NCBI GenBank assembly: GCA_946481585.1 | Contig: CAMLOF010000022.1 | Span: 1 to 19,761 of the forward strand | Direction: 5' to 3' | Source of the DNA: an uncultured Macromonas sp. | Lineage (GTDB): Bacteria; Pseudomonadota; Gammaproteobacteria; Burkholderiales; Burkholderiaceae | Length of the DNA: 19,761 nt | Part shown: positions 8,051 to 16,066 of the stretch, piece after piece | Layout: every line of letters begins with the position of its first letter | Position numbering within the stretch: the first letter of the stretch is position 1 | The notes under the pieces: generated by a model | What the model was told of the DNA's origin: nothing | The model's database searches: none | What the model saw: only the letters and a program-made list of their open reading frames with translations | Position numbers and translations under genes: made by a program

Positions 8051-8079
8051 ATAATAGGCACGCCATCGATAAATGAAAA
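8051..8079 (-). promoter_or_regulatory. candidate promoter of the leftward sugar-acid operon
   Basis: Read on the minus strand there is TTTTCA at 8079-8074 (4 of 6 to the -35 consensus), a 17-nt spacer, and TATTAT at 8056-8051 (5 of 6 to TATAAT). It lies about 47 nt upstream of the GTG at 8004. The -35 falls inside the dyad at 8065-8102, which suggests control by the adjacent LysR-type regulator. Found by eye only. Confidence 0.5.
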
Positions 8080-8102
8080 TTAGAAAGTTTTCATTGATTG
8101 AT
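8065..8102. promoter_or_regulatory. A/T-rich dyad, candidate operator for the LysR-type regulator
   Basis: This is an inverted repeat with 15-nt arms (8065-8079 and 8088-8102) around an 8-nt spacer. The inner 8 bases, AATGAAAA / TTTTCATT, pair perfectly, and 13 of 15 positions pair over the full arm. It lies in the divergent gap between the Bug gene and lysR, covers the candidate -35 of the leftward promoter, and ends 5 nt before the lysR ATG. A/T-rich dyads of this sort in such gaps are typical LysR-family sites. Binding is inferred. Confidence 0.55.
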
Positions 8103-8107
8103 AACCT

Positions 8108-9064
8108 ATGGATATCAAATACATGAGCGTTCTGCCCACCGCCCAACTGCTCAACCGCCTGCGCATGCGTCAGGTGGCATTGCTGCTGGCCATAGGACGG
8201 CTGCGCACGCTGCGTGCCGCAGCCGTGGAACTGGGCATGACGCAACCTGCTGCCACCAAGATGCTTCACGAGCTGGAGCACACGCTGGGCACTGCGCTTT
8301 TCAAGCGGGTAGGCCGGGGGCTGGAACTGACAGAGGCTGGCAGGGTGGTGCTGGGCTATTTCCAGGGCCTGCAGGGCCACTTCGACGCTCTGACCCGCGA
8401 ACTGGGCGAACTCTCACAAGGCAATGCGGGCAAGCTGTGCATCGGCAGCATCATGGCTGCGTCGCCAGCGGTGTTGTCCAAGGCACTCATACGCTTGAAG
8501 GCGCTGTACCCGCGCCTGACGATCGAGATCACGGTGGACACCAGCGACCGCCTGGCTGAAGGTCTGCGCCGGGGTGACCTGGACGTGGTGTTCGGCCGTG
8601 CACCCGGCGAGCAGATCGACGAACTGCACTTCGAGCCGCTGGCCAAGGAAGCGCTGTCGCTGGTGGTTTCGCCCAGCCACCCGCTGGCCAAGCTGGTTCG
8701 CGTGCCGTGGAACGACCTGATGAAGTTCCAATGGATCCTCCAACCCCGCGGCAGCCCCATGCGCGAATTGCTGGAACAGGAGTTCCGCAGCCATGGCAGC
8801 CGCCCCCCGCCAGGGTTGATCGAGACCTCATCCATCCTCACCACCACCAACCTGCTGGCCCACTCCGAAATGATCGCCGTGATCCCGAGCGAGGTGGCCG
8901 AGCGCTATGAGCAACATGGCATGTTGGTGTGCCTGAAACACCAACTGCGCCAGCAACTTGGCGCCTACGGTGTCGTCACGTCCAAGGCGCGCCCGTTTTC
9001 ACCCGCGGCGGCGCAACTGATCGCCTTTGTGGGTGGCAGGGGTGACGCCATCCGCGCAACTTGA
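8108..9064 (+). CDS. LysR-family transcriptional regulator
   Basis: 318 aa, normal length. The N-terminal winged helix-turn-helix spans about residues 18-78, with the recognition region AAVELGMTQPAATKMLHELE at about 38-57 and the family-typical LFKRVGRGLELTEAG. The rest is a LysR substrate-binding domain (about 107-305). The TQPAATKMLHELE variant resembles the GbpR-type branch that controls sugar or aromatic catabolism. It is transcribed divergently from the sugar-acid operon and most likely regulates it with a pathway intermediate as effector. The ATG at 8108 has no obvious ribosome-binding site and neither does the next ATG at 8123, so the exact start is uncertain and the message may be leaderless or weakly translated. 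Confidence 0.93.
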   Translation: MDIKYMSVLPTAQLLNRLRMRQVALLLAIGRLRTLRAAAVELGMTQPAATKMLHELEHTLGTALFKRVGRGLELTEAGRVVLGYFQGLQGHFDALTRELGELSQGNAGKLCIGSIMAASPAVLSKALIRLKALYPRLTIEITVDTSDRLAEGLRRGDLDVVFGRAPGEQIDELHFEPLAKEALSLVVSPSHPLAKLVRVPWNDLMKFQWILQPRGSPMRELLEQEFRSHGSRPPPGLIETSSILTTTNLLAHSEMIAVIPSEVAERYEQHGMLVCLKHQLRQQLGAYGVVTSKARPFSPAAAQLIAFVGGRGDAIRAT

Positions 9065-9088
9065 CTTGACCTGCCAGAGGTTCAGAAT
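9061..9088 (+). promoter_or_regulatory. weak candidate promoter for the DUF1326-DUF2182 pair
   Basis: TTGACT at 9061-9066 (5 of 6 to the -35 consensus), a 16-nt spacer and CAGAAT at 9083-9088 (4 of 6) sit about 77 nt before the DUF1326 start. TTGACC at 9066-9071 overlaps as a second -35-like element. The match is weak and found by eye. Confidence 0.3.
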
Positions 9089-9116
9089 GATGGCCCCCCG
9101 GTCGATTCAACGGGTT

Positions 9117-9130
9117 GGCCGGTTCCGGCC
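9117..9130. repeat. GGCCGG/CCGGCC inverted repeat upstream of the DUF1326 gene
   Basis: A perfect 6-bp inverted repeat with a 2-nt centre (TT), 35 nt before the DUF1326 ATG and about 53 nt after the lysR stop. It has no run of T after it, so it is a poor intrinsic terminator. It could be a regulator site or a leader hairpin. Confidence 0.4.
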
Positions 9131-9164
9131 TTGTGCCGAAATTTCCGTCGAAGGAGAAGCCGCC

Positions 9165-9797
9165 ATGGCACACCCCGACTGGCGCCTGGAAGGCGAGTGG
9201 ATCAAAAACTGCAGCTGCGCATACGGTTGCCCCTGTGACTTCAACGCGCCGCCCACGCACGGCTGGTGCAAGGGCCTGGTTGGCATGCACATCACCAAAG
9301 GCCACTTCAAGCAGGTGAGCCTTGACGGCCTCAGCTTCTTCGTCACTGTGGCGTTCCCCAGCGCATTGCATGAAGGCAACGGCCAGGCCCAGTTGATCGT
9401 CGACGAAAAAGCCAGCAGCGAGCAGCGTGAAGCGCTCTTCGCCATCCTGTCCGGGCAAAACTCGGCCGAAGGCACACTCTTCCACATCTTCAGCCTGATC
9501 GTCTCCAAGCACCACGACCCGGTGTTCGCCCCCATCACCTTTGAATTCGACAAGGAAGGGCGCCGGGCACGCGTGCGCATCCCTGGCTGGCTGGAAACCG
9601 ATGTCGAACCGATCCGCAACCCGGTCACAGGTGCCGAGCACCGCGCCAAGGTGGTACTGCCCGAGGGCTTCGAGCACCTGGAAGGGGAGATCGCATCCTC
9701 CGGCATCCGCAGCACGGGTGCGATTGCCTTCGAAACACAAGGCCGCCACAGCACCCTGGCCCACGTGACGCAGACGCCTCAGGGCGTGGTCGCCTGA
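9165..9797 (+). CDS. DUF1326 protein with CxCx3CxC cluster
   Basis: 210 aa from the ATG at 9165, chosen over an earlier in-frame start (9027, inside lysR) because of a strong AAGGAG site about 7 nt upstream and because family homology begins here (WRLEGEWIKNCSCAYGCPCDF). The conserved N-terminal cluster has C16, C18, C22 and C24, followed by C35 (HGWCKG). This CxCx3CxC arrangement suggests metal or redox chemistry. No signal peptide or membrane segment is evident. The next gene, 34 nt on, is a DUF2182 membrane protein; these two families commonly occur side by side, so a joint function is likely. No biochemical role is established to my knowledge. The family call is confident; the metal role is inferred. 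Confidence 0.88.
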   Translation: MAHPDWRLEGEWIKNCSCAYGCPCDFNAPPTHGWCKGLVGMHITKGHFKQVSLDGLSFFVTVAFPSALHEGNGQAQLIVDEKASSEQREALFAILSGQNSAEGTLFHIFSLIVSKHHDPVFAPITFEFDKEGRRARVRIPGWLETDVEPIRNPVTGAEHRAKVVLPEGFEHLEGEIASSGIRSTGAIAFETQGRHSTLAHVTQTPQGVVA

Positions 9798-9831
9798 AGC
9801 CGCCAGAAAACCCACCGCACAGGCGGCAAGC

Positions 9832-10602
9832 ATGGACAGACTGCTCCGGCAGGTTTCGCGCCACGAACGTGCCATGGTGGTGCTGGGCCTGCTCCTGGTA
9901 GAGGGCGCTGCCTGGGCTTACCTGTGGAGCGGTGCCGGCACGCTGGAGGACATGGGCGGCATGCTCATGCCCATGAGCAGCGGGCCATGGACGCCCGCGC
10001 ACGCTCTGGTCATGTTGGCCATGTGGTGGGTGATGATGGTGGCCATGATGCTGCCCAGTGCAATGCCGGTGATCCTTGTGCATGCCAGCATCGCGGGTCG
10101 CCAGCCCCGTGCCGGCTGGGTCACGGCGGCATTCACTGCGGGCTATCTGATGGTGTGGGGTGGCTTTGGCGTCGCTGCCACGGCGTTGCAATTTGCCCTG
10201 GAACGGTTGGCCTTGTTGTCGCCGATGATGGAACTGAGCAGCGTGGCCCTTGCCGCAGCCACCTTCGTGGCCGCCGGGCTGTACCAGTGGACGCCATTGA
10301 AGCGGACCTGTCTGGAGCATTGCCATTCACCGCTCGCATTCGTCATGACGCACTGGCGCGATGGCCCGCGCGGTGCGTTGTGGATGGGCTGGCGCCATGG
10401 CATCTACTGCCTGGGCTGCTGCTGGGTGCTGATGCTCCTGCTCTTCGTGGGGGGGCTGATGAACCTGGTGTGGATTGCCGCCCTTGCGCTGTACGTGCTT
10501 GCCGAAAAACTGCTGCCAGGTCAGCCCTGGGTTCGCCGTGTTGCCGGCGGCGGCTTGCTCTTGTGGGGCCTGGCGCTGCTGTGGTGGCCCGGGTTTGCCT
10601 GA
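9832..10602 (+). CDS. DUF2182 predicted metal-binding integral membrane protein
   Basis: 256 aa with about six predicted membrane spans. Striking residues: a Met-rich first periplasmic or loop stretch (M41, M44, M46, M48), a Met-rich span at about 61-80 with seven Met, a soluble motif C160/H163/C164/H165, and H189, C193, C196 and C197 at the start of a later span ([13 protein letters not shown]). These are the features behind its predicted metal-binding annotation (COG5486). The Met/Cys/His mix is reminiscent of Cu(I) or other soft-metal handling, which is inference. It follows the DUF1326 gene by 34 nt and probably forms an operon with it. The ATG at 9832 has an AGGCGG site about 5 nt upstream. 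Confidence 0.88.
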   Translation: MDRLLRQVSRHERAMVVLGLLLVEGAAWAYLWSGAGTLEDMGGMLMPMSSGPWTPAHALVMLAMWWVMMVAMMLPSAMPVILVHASIAGRQPRAGWVTAAFTAGYLMVWGGFGVAATALQFALERLALLSPMMELSSVALAAATFVAAGLYQWTPLKRTCLEHCHSPLAFVMTHWRDGPRGALWMGWRHGIYCLGCCWVLMLLLFVGGLMNLVWIAALALYVLAEKLLPGQPWVRRVAGGGLLLWGLALLWWPGFA

Positions 10603-10682
10603 ACCACGGCGGCAGGAACAAGCTGGTTACGAAACCGTTGAACTTCCGGTTTTGCCGCGCTGCTGCGCCCAATAATGAAAAA
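10603..10682. other. short intergenic gap with weak hairpin before transaldolase
   Basis: An 80-nt gap. AAACCG (10632-10637) can pair with CGGTTT (10647-10652) around a 9-nt loop, and only four T bases follow or join the stem. It is at best a weak terminator for the DUF pair. A TTGAAC element at 10638-10643 has no well-spaced -10. The promoter of tal is not evident. Confidence 0.3.
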
Positions 10683-11624
10683 ATGAACCAGCTCGACGCA
10701 CTCAAACAGCTCACCACGGTGGTCGCCGACACGGGCGACTTCCACCAGATCGCCGCCTTCTCGCCGCGCGACGCGACCACCAACCCGTCGCTCATCCTGA
10801 AAGCGGTGCAGAAGCCGGACTACACCCACCTGCTGCGGGACGCGGTTGCCCGCCACCGCGCACAGGGGCTGGAAGAAACCATGAACCGCCTGCTCGTGCG
10901 TTTCGGCTGCGAGATCCTCGAACACATCCCCGGCCGCGTGTCCACCGAGGTCGATGCGCGCCTGAGTTTTGACACCGCCGCGACCGTGGCCCGTGCGCGC
11001 CGCATCATCGAGCTGTACCAGGGCGAGGGCGTGCCGACTGACCGTGTGCTGATCAAGATCGCCTCCACGTGGGAAGGCATCCAGGCCGCAGCGCAGCTGG
11101 AGCGCGAAGGCATCCACACCAACCTCACGCTGCTGTTTTCGTTTGCCCAGGCGGTGGCCTGCGGCCAGGCCAAGGTGCAGCTCATCTCGCCGTTCGTGGG
11201 GCGCATTTACGACTGGTACAAGAAGAACGCAGGCGCCAGCTGGGACGAAGCCGCCAACGCGGGCACGAACGACCCTGGCGTGAAGTCGGTGCGGGCCATC
11301 TACAACTTCTACAAGAAGCACGGCATTGCCACCGAGGTGATGGGCGCGAGCTTTCGCAACGTGGGGCAGATCACGGCGCTGGCGGGCTGCGATCTGCTCA
11401 CCATCAGCCCCGACCTGCTGGCACAACTGGCGGCCAGCGAGGCTGCGCAGCCAACGGCGCTGGACGCCGGTGCCGCGCAGGCCATGGACATTCCCTTCGT
11501 CGAGTACGACGAGGCAGGTTTCCGCTTTGCGCTCAACGAGGATGCCATGGCCACCGAGAAACTGGCCGAGGGCATTCGCGCCTTCGTGGCAGACACGGTC
11601 AAGCTCGAAGGCATGATGTCGTGA
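10683..11624 (+). CDS. tal: transaldolase
   Basis: 313 aa, the size of TalB-type transaldolase. It transfers a dihydroxyacetone unit between sedoheptulose 7-phosphate/glyceraldehyde 3-phosphate and erythrose 4-phosphate/fructose 6-phosphate in the cytosolic pentose phosphate pathway. Conserved elements are TTVVADTGD with D16, DATTNPSL at 30-37 with N34, [11 protein letters not shown], and [12 protein letters not shown] with Schiff-base lysine K125. [14 protein letters not shown] and EVMGASFRN follow. The reading frame is open far upstream, but the family N-terminus MNQLDALKQ begins at 10683. No good ribosome-binding site precedes it (an A-run instead). It lies directly upstream of the xylose operon, whose product xylulose 5-phosphate enters this pathway. 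Confidence 0.97.
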   Translation: MNQLDALKQLTTVVADTGDFHQIAAFSPRDATTNPSLILKAVQKPDYTHLLRDAVARHRAQGLEETMNRLLVRFGCEILEHIPGRVSTEVDARLSFDTAATVARARRIIELYQGEGVPTDRVLIKIASTWEGIQAAAQLEREGIHTNLTLLFSFAQAVACGQAKVQLISPFVGRIYDWYKKNAGASWDEAANAGTNDPGVKSVRAIYNFYKKHGIATEVMGASFRNVGQITALAGCDLLTISPDLLAQLAASEAAQPTALDAGAAQAMDIPFVEYDEAGFRFALNEDAMATEKLAEGIRAFVADTVKLEGMMS

Positions 11625-11628
11625 TCGG

Positions 11629-11668
11629 AAACCCGGCGTTAGTTTGATCAACAAACTATGTCGGGTTT
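11629..11668. promoter_or_regulatory. candidate XylR (ROK) operator at the head of the xyl operon
   Basis: A perfect inverted repeat TAGTTTG (11640-11646) / CAAACTA (11652-11658) with a 5-nt centre. It is flanked by a second matching pair AAACCCG (11629-11635) / CGGGTTT (11662-11668), offset by one base. The core closely resembles the classical Bacillus xyl operator half-sites TTAGTTTG...CAAACTAA bound by ROK-family XylR, and a ROK regulator is encoded in this operon. It starts 5 nt after the transaldolase stop and 165 nt before xylF. A clear -35/-10 pair could not be assigned. The folded RNA might also act as a weak end signal for tal, but no T-run follows. Confidence 0.68.
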
Positions 11669-11791
11669 GTCCCTATTCGCACCCGGCTGCCTCCTGCAAA
11701 TAATTCGTTCGTCGTCCTTACAAACTGCTTTGTGCAGTGCCGGAAGGGGCGCAATGGCTCTGCCGTTCAAAGGGGCCTTTCCACAACCACA

Positions 11792-11805
11792 GGCCTGCAC
11801 AGGCC
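11792..11805. repeat. GGCCTG/CAGGCC inverted repeat in the xylF leader
   Basis: A perfect 6-base inverted repeat with a 2-nt centre, 8 nt before the GGAG site (11814-11817) of xylF. In RNA it would fold with about 5 pairs and a 4-nt loop. It may help keep the start site of this highly expressed gene open or stabilise the message. Role inferred. Confidence 0.4.
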
Positions 11806-11823
11806 AAACCACCGGAGACATGG

Positions 11824-12843
11824 ATGAAGCTGAAAACAACTCTGACTGCCTTTGCCCTGAGCATGGCCGCTGCGGGCGCGTTCGCCCAGGTCGTGGGCGT
11901 GAGCTGGTCCAACTTCCAGGAAGAGCGCTGGAAGACCGACGAAGCCGCCATCAAAGCCGAATTGGCCAAGGCTGGCGCCAGCTACATCAGCGCCGACGCT
12001 GGCGGCTCCCCTGAAAAGCAGTTGGCCGACATTGACAGCCTCATCTCCAAGGGCGCCAAGGCGCTGATCATCCTGGCCATGGACAAGGACGCCATCCTGC
12101 CCGCCGTGAACAAGGCCAACCAGCAGAAGATTCCCGTGGTGGCCTATGACCGCCTGATCGAAGCCCCGGGCGTGTTCTACATCACCTTCGACAACGTGGA
12201 AGTGGGCCGCATGCAGGCACGCGCCATCTTCGAGGCCAAGCCCAAGGGCAACTTCGTGATGATCAAGGGCTCGCCCACCGACCCGAACGCCGACTTCCTG
12301 CGCGGCGGCCAGCAAGAGATCATTGACGCCGCCGTGAAGAAGGGCGACATCAAGATCGTGGGCGAGGAATACACCGAAGGCTGGAAGCCCGAGGTGGCCC
12401 AGAAGAACATGGAGCAGATCCTTACCAAGACCGGCGGCAAGGTGGACGCCGTGGTGGCCTCCAACGACGGCACCGCAGGCGGTGTGGTGGCCGCGCTCAA
12501 CGCCAAGGGCATCAAGGGCATCCCCGTTTCCGGCCAGGACGGCGACCACGCTGCGCTCAACCGCGTGGCGCTGGGCACGCAGACTGTGTCCGTGTGGAAG
12601 GACGCACGCGACCTGGGCCGCGACGCCGCTGCCGTGGCAGTGAAACTGGCCAAGGGCCAGAAGGTGGCTGGCGCCCAGACCTGGAACGGCGGCGAGAAGA
12701 AGGTGGCGCTGCAGGCGCAGTTCCTCAAGCCGGTGCCCATCACCGCCAAAAACCTGGACGTGGTGGTGAAGGCTGGCTGGATCAAGAAGGAAGACCTGTG
12801 CAAAGGCGTGGACGCCGCCAAGGGCCCTGCTGCATGCAAATGA
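11824..12843 (+). CDS. xylF: xylose ABC transporter periplasmic binding protein
   Basis: 339 aa. The ATG at 11824 begins a Sec signal peptide (about 1-21, ending AFA-QV) and has GGAG 6 nt upstream; an upstream in-frame start at 11737 lacks both. The mature protein is a type I periplasmic sugar-binding fold aligned along its length with E. coli Xyl[12 protein letters not shown] (ligand-contact ERW), [55 protein letters not shown] and [11 protein letters not shown]. It captures D-xylose and docks on XylH. It is the first gene of the operon, and a terminator-like hairpin follows it, which should make it the most abundant product. Related pentoses as ligands cannot be excluded. Confidence 0.93.
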   Translation: MKLKTTLTAFALSMAAAGAFAQVVGVSWSNFQEERWKTDEAAIKAELAKAGASYISADAGGSPEKQLADIDSLISKGAKALIILAMDKDAILPAVNKANQQKIPVVAYDRLIEAPGVFYITFDNVEVGRMQARAIFEAKPKGNFVMIKGSPTDPNADFLRGGQQEIIDAAVKKGDIKIVGEEYTEGWKPEVAQKNMEQILTKTGGKVDAVVASNDGTAGGVVAALNAKGIKGIPVSGQDGDHAALNRVALGTQTVSVWKDARDLGRDAAAVAVKLAKGQKVAGAQTWNGGEKKVALQAQFLKPVPITAKNLDVVVKAGWIKKEDLCKGVDAAKGPAACK

Positions 12844-12875
12844 CCGGCAACGCTCTTTGAAAGGCTAGCCCCTTG

Positions 12876-12910
12876 AACCGCGGGCTGGGGTCGGCCCGCG
12901 GTTTTTCTTT
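12876..12910 (+). terminator. intrinsic-terminator-like hairpin between xylF and xylH
   Basis: A 10-base perfect stem AACCGCGGGC (12876-12885) / GCCCGCGGTT (12894-12903) with an 8-nt loop, followed by a T-rich tract TTTTTCTTT (12902-12910). This is a textbook rho-independent signal, 33 nt after the xylF stop and inside the operon. It would act as a partial terminator or as a 3' end protecting xylF mRNA, raising binding protein over permease and ATPase. Confidence 0.8.
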
Positions 12911-12911
12911 G

Positions 12912-12924
12912 TCTCCTGCGGAGA
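12912..12924 (+). promoter_or_regulatory. small hairpin covering the xylH ribosome-binding site
   Basis: TCTCC (12912-12916) is complementary to GGAGA (12920-12924) across a 3-nt loop. GGAG at 12920-12923 is the xylH ribosome-binding site, 7 nt before the GTG start. Pairing would hide it and lower translation. The stem is short, so the effect may be modest. Confidence 0.4.
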
Positions 12925-12930
12925 ACGCAT

Positions 12931-14121
12931 GTGAATCCGGTTGTGAATTCGCTCAGGCAGGCGGCCATCGACTGGCGCCTGGTGATGATGGGCGCGGTGC
13001 TGGCGGCCATTGCCCTGGTGTTCAACGTGTTGTCGGACGGCTTGTTCCTGTCACCCGAGAACCTCTACAACATCGCCCAGCAGACGGCGGTGGTGGGCAT
13101 CGTGGCCACGGTGGTGGTGCTGGTCATCGTGGCGCGGCACATCGACCTGTCGGTGGGCTCGGTGATGGGTTTCGTGGGGGTGCTGATCGCCACGCTGATG
13201 TACACCGCCAACTGGCACTGGGTGCAGGCTTCGCTGGCTGGGCTGGCGGTGGCCATAGGGGTGTCGCTGTACCAGGGCGCGCTCACGGCCAAGCTGGGCG
13301 TGCCGTCGTTCGTGGTTACGCTGGGCGGCCTGATGTCGTTTCGCGGCGCGGCCTTTCTGGTGGCCGACGGCAAGACCCAGCCGGTGAACGACCCCTTCTT
13401 CCAGCGCCTGGGCGGCGGCTTTGACGGTGCCATCGGCGTGGGCCCGAGCTGGCTGCTGGCTGGTGTGATCGTGCTGGTCCTGGTGGCCCTGACCTGGGCC
13501 CGGCGCCGTGCCAGAACCGCATACGGCGTGCCCAACAACCCGCTGTGGCTGGACGCCGCCATCGTGCTGGTGCCCGTGGCCATTGTGCTGGGCTTCGTGG
13601 CGGCCATGAACGCCTACCAGATCCCCAGCAAGGACGCACCGCAAGGAATCCCCATTCCAGTGCTGATCTGGGGTGCCGTGGCCGTGAGCCTGTCCTTCAT
13701 CGTGCGTCGCACACGTTTCGGCCGCTACATCTTCGCCATGGGCGGCAACCCCGAAGCCGCCGCCCTGGTGGGCATACCGGTGCGCAAGGTCACGCTGATG
13801 CTGTTCGCGCTGCTCGGCGTGCTCATCACCATCGCCGCCATCGTGTCCATTGCCCGGCTGAACGCGGGCACCAATTCGCTGGGCACCAGCATGGAACTGT
13901 TCGTGATTGCCGCAGCCGTCATCGGCGGCACCGCACTGGCGGGCGGCAGCGGCTCCATCCTGGGCTCGGTGCTGGGCGCGCTCATCATGCAGAGCATCGA
14001 CAGCGGCATGCTGCTGCTGGACGTGTCCATTGGCGTGCGCTACGTGATCATCGGTCAGGTGCTGATCGTTGCCGTGGTGTTTGACGTGATCTACCGCCGC
14101 CTGACGGGAGACGCATCATGA
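12931..14121 (+). CDS. xylH: xylose ABC transporter permease
   Basis: 396 aa, close to E. coli XylH. It is a polytopic inner-membrane protein with about 10-12 hydrophobic segments. Family markers are [17 protein letters not shown] near the N-terminus, [24 protein letters not shown], a loop containing [18 protein letters not shown], and the ATPase-contact region [21 protein letters not shown] at about 266-286. It starts at GTG 12931 with GGAG 7 nt upstream. The stop overlaps the next start by 4 nt (ATGA), so permease and ATPase are translationally coupled. It forms the membrane channel for xylose delivered by XylF. Confidence 0.94.
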   Translation: MNPVVNSLRQAAIDWRLVMMGAVLAAIALVFNVLSDGLFLSPENLYNIAQQTAVVGIVATVVVLVIVARHIDLSVGSVMGFVGVLIATLMYTANWHWVQASLAGLAVAIGVSLYQGALTAKLGVPSFVVTLGGLMSFRGAAFLVADGKTQPVNDPFFQRLGGGFDGAIGVGPSWLLAGVIVLVLVALTWARRRARTAYGVPNNPLWLDAAIVLVPVAIVLGFVAAMNAYQIPSKDAPQGIPIPVLIWGAVAVSLSFIVRRTRFGRYIFAMGGNPEAAALVGIPVRKVTLMLFALLGVLITIAAIVSIARLNAGTNSLGTSMELFVIAAAVIGGTALAGGSGSILGSVLGALIMQSIDSGMLLLDVSIGVRYVIIGQVLIVAVVFDVIYRRLTGDAS

Positions 14122-14900
14122 ATGCCGCGCCCAAAACCCCCACCCCGCTGGTGGACATGTGCCACATCGGCAAGGCCTTTGGCGGCGTGCAGGCGGTGGA
14201 TGACGTGAGCCTGAAGCTCTACCCCGGCGAAGTGGTCGCCCTGCTGGGCCACAACGGCGCGGGCAAGTCCACCCTGATGAAAATGCTGGCCGGGGCCTAC
14301 CCGATCGACAGCGGCGAGGTGCTGATCAACGGCGAGAAAGCCCACATCCGCACCCCGGTGGATGCACAGCGTTGCGGCATCGAATCCATCTACCAGACGC
14401 TGGCACTGGCCGACAACCTGGACGCCGTGGCCAACCTGTTCCTGGGCCGCGAGCTGCTGACCCGCTGGAACACGCTGGACGACCACCGCATGGACGCCGA
14501 CGCGCGCAAGGTGTTCCACCGGCTGAACAAGAACTTCCAGAACGTGCGCACGCCGGTGCGCCGCCTCTCGGGCGGGCAACGCCAGGTGGTGGCCATCTCG
14601 CGCGCCATCTACTTCAACGCGCGCATCCTCATCATGGACGAGCCCACCGCCGCGCTGGGCCCCGAAGAGACCGCGATGGTGGGCAACCTGGTGCGCCAGC
14701 TCAAGGCCGAAGGCGTGGGCATCTTCCTGATCACCCACGACATGCCCGACGTGTTTGCCCTGAGCGACCGCCTGGCCGTGATGAAAAACGGCAAGCTGGT
14801 GGGCACGTACCGCACCACCGACGTCACCGAGGACGAGATTCTGGGCATGATCATCGCTGGCAAACAACCCGAAGGCAAAACGCAGACCCACAGCCTGTGA
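14118..14900 (+). CDS. xylG: sugar ABC transporter ATP-binding protein, single-domain (XylG/FrcA-like)
   Basis: 260 aa with one ABC domain: Walker [10 protein letters not shown] at 44-52, Q-loop glutamine at 93, signature LSGGQRQ at 150-156, Walker B ILIMDEP at 170-176 and switch histidine H207. Classical E. coli XylG has two fused ABC domains (about 510 aa). This protein is half that size and, like FrcA-type fructose ATPases, should work as a homodimer under XylH. The second domain is not missing by frameshift: the protein ends cleanly and the ROK gene begins 19 nt later. The start overlaps the xylH stop by 4 nt, with GGGAG upstream. Confidence 0.92.
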   Translation: MNAAPKTPTPLVDMCHIGKAFGGVQAVDDVSLKLYPGEVVALLGHNGAGKSTLMKMLAGAYPIDSGEVLINGEKAHIRTPVDAQRCGIESIYQTLALADNLDAVANLFLGRELLTRWNTLDDHRMDADARKVFHRLNKNFQNVRTPVRRLSGGQRQVVAISRAIYFNARILIMDEPTAALGPEETAMVGNLVRQLKAEGVGIFLITHDMPDVFALSDRLAVMKNGKLVGTYRTTDVTEDEILGMIIAGKQPEGKTQTHSL

Positions 14901-14919
14901 GTGCTGCCGCCCAAAGACC

Positions 14920-16056
14920 ATGAGAACCACCGGCGATCAACAACTTGTCAAACGCATCAACCGCAGCGTCGTGCTGCGCCTGCTGCGCCGCCAGAGCGGG
15001 CTGTCCCGCGCGCAACTGGCGCAAACCAGCGGGCTCACCAAGTCCACGGTCAGCCTGCTGGTACGCGAACTGGTTGACGAAGGCTGGGTGACCGAGGACA
15101 GCGTGCCCGCCGCCCAGGGGCTGGGGCGCCCCTCCACCCCGCTGCGCATCGACGGGCGCCGCTGGGCCATGATTGGCGTGGAAGTGGCGGTGGAGGCCGT
15201 GCGGGTGGTGGGCGTGTCGCTCACGGGTGCCGTGTTGTCGGCGCAGGAAGAGCCGCTTGCCGCCACCGAACCCGAAGCGGTGTGCCGCCAGGCCGCCGGG
15301 CTGGTGGCGCAAACGCTGGCTGGGCTTGCCCGTCAGGACGTGCAACTGCTGGGCGTGGGCGTGGGCCTGCCCGGCGCGTTCGACGAAGCCAGCGGCGTGC
15401 TGCGCTTCGCGCCCAACCTGGGCTGGCGCAACGTTGCTTTCTTGCCGCTCATCACCCAGGCGCTGAGCCGCGCAGGCGTGCCCCCGGTGCCCGTGCACGT
15501 GCAGAACGAAGCCGACACCGCAGCCCTGAGCGAATACGAGTTCGCCGAAGGCGATGTCCAGGACTCGCTGATCTTCGTGACCTGCGGCGCCGGTGTGGGC
15601 GCGGGCATTGTGCTCAACGACCGCCTGTTCACCGGCATGCAGGGCATGGCCGGTGAGATCGGGCACAGCATCCTGCAGATCGATGGGCTGCCCTGCTCCT
15701 GCGGCCGCCGGGGCTGTGCCGAAACCTTCTTTGGCGCCCGCGCCCTGGCCCGCCTGCCCGACCCGGCGCAGGGCGGACAGGCGCTGGGCGTGGTGCTGCA
15801 AAACCTGTGGACCACCTTCAACCCCAGCGCGCTGGTGGTGGGTGGCCCGTCGTGCGAACGTTACCCGGGCATCGTGCAAGTGGCTCAAGCCACCTTGCAA
15901 AGCTACGCCAGCGCCGCCGACATGCCCGCGCCCCCACTGCGTGCCGCGCGCTACGGGCTGCTGGCATCGGCCGTAGGTGCCGCCGCGCTGGTGCTGTACC
16001 ACGAGCTACGCCCCATGCATGCGCCAGCCGCCACCCCTTCAACCCCCACCACATAG
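14920..16056 (+). CDS. xylR: ROK-family transcriptional regulator, probable XylR repressor
   Basis: 378 aa. The N-terminal helix-turn-helix spans about residues 28-50 ([20 protein letters not shown]), followed by the Gly-Arg wing (GLGRPS) and a ROK sugar-kinase-like domain. ROK markers are [46 protein letters not shown] at 245-249, and the zinc site C259, C261, C266 (CSCGRRGC) with H249. Regulators of this type bind a dyad and are released by xylose or a related sugar. Location among xyl genes and the TAGTTTG/CAAACTA palindrome at 11640-11658 support XylR. The ribosome-binding site is weak, fitting low production of a repressor. The C-terminus is Pro/Thr-rich ([10 protein letters not shown]). 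Confidence 0.9.
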   Translation: MRTTGDQQLVKRINRSVVLRLLRRQSGLSRAQLAQTSGLTKSTVSLLVRELVDEGWVTEDSVPAAQGLGRPSTPLRIDGRRWAMIGVEVAVEAVRVVGVSLTGAVLSAQEEPLAATEPEAVCRQAAGLVAQTLAGLARQDVQLLGVGVGLPGAFDEASGVLRFAPNLGWRNVAFLPLITQALSRAGVPPVPVHVQNEADTAALSEYEFAEGDVQDSLIFVTCGAGVGAGIVLNDRLFTGMQGMAGEIGHSILQIDGLPCSCGRRGCAETFFGARALARLPDPAQGGQALGVVLQNLWTTFNPSALVVGGPSCERYPGIVQVAQATLQSYASAADMPAPPLRAARYGLLASAVGAAALVLYHELRPMHAPAATPSTPTT

Positions 16057-16066
16057 CAGCCCCGCC

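Noticed and set aside
10638..10676. TTGAAC followed by AATAAT as a promoter for transaldolase
   Set aside because: The spacing is about 27 nt, too long for a sigma-70 promoter.
9924..10682. Extended N-terminus of transaldolase, a fusion-like open frame back into the DUF2182 gene
   Set aside because: The extension is an Arg/His/Gly-rich shadow of the DUF2182 frame; family similarity starts exactly at the ATG at 10683.
11639..11668. Reading the dyad after tal as an intrinsic terminator
   Set aside because: The stem is interrupted and A/T-rich in its core, and no run of T follows; the operator reading fits better.
11769..11780. AAAGGGGCCTTT palindromic stretch in the xylF leader
   Set aside because: The arms are only five bases with a 2-nt centre and there is no contextual support; likely chance.
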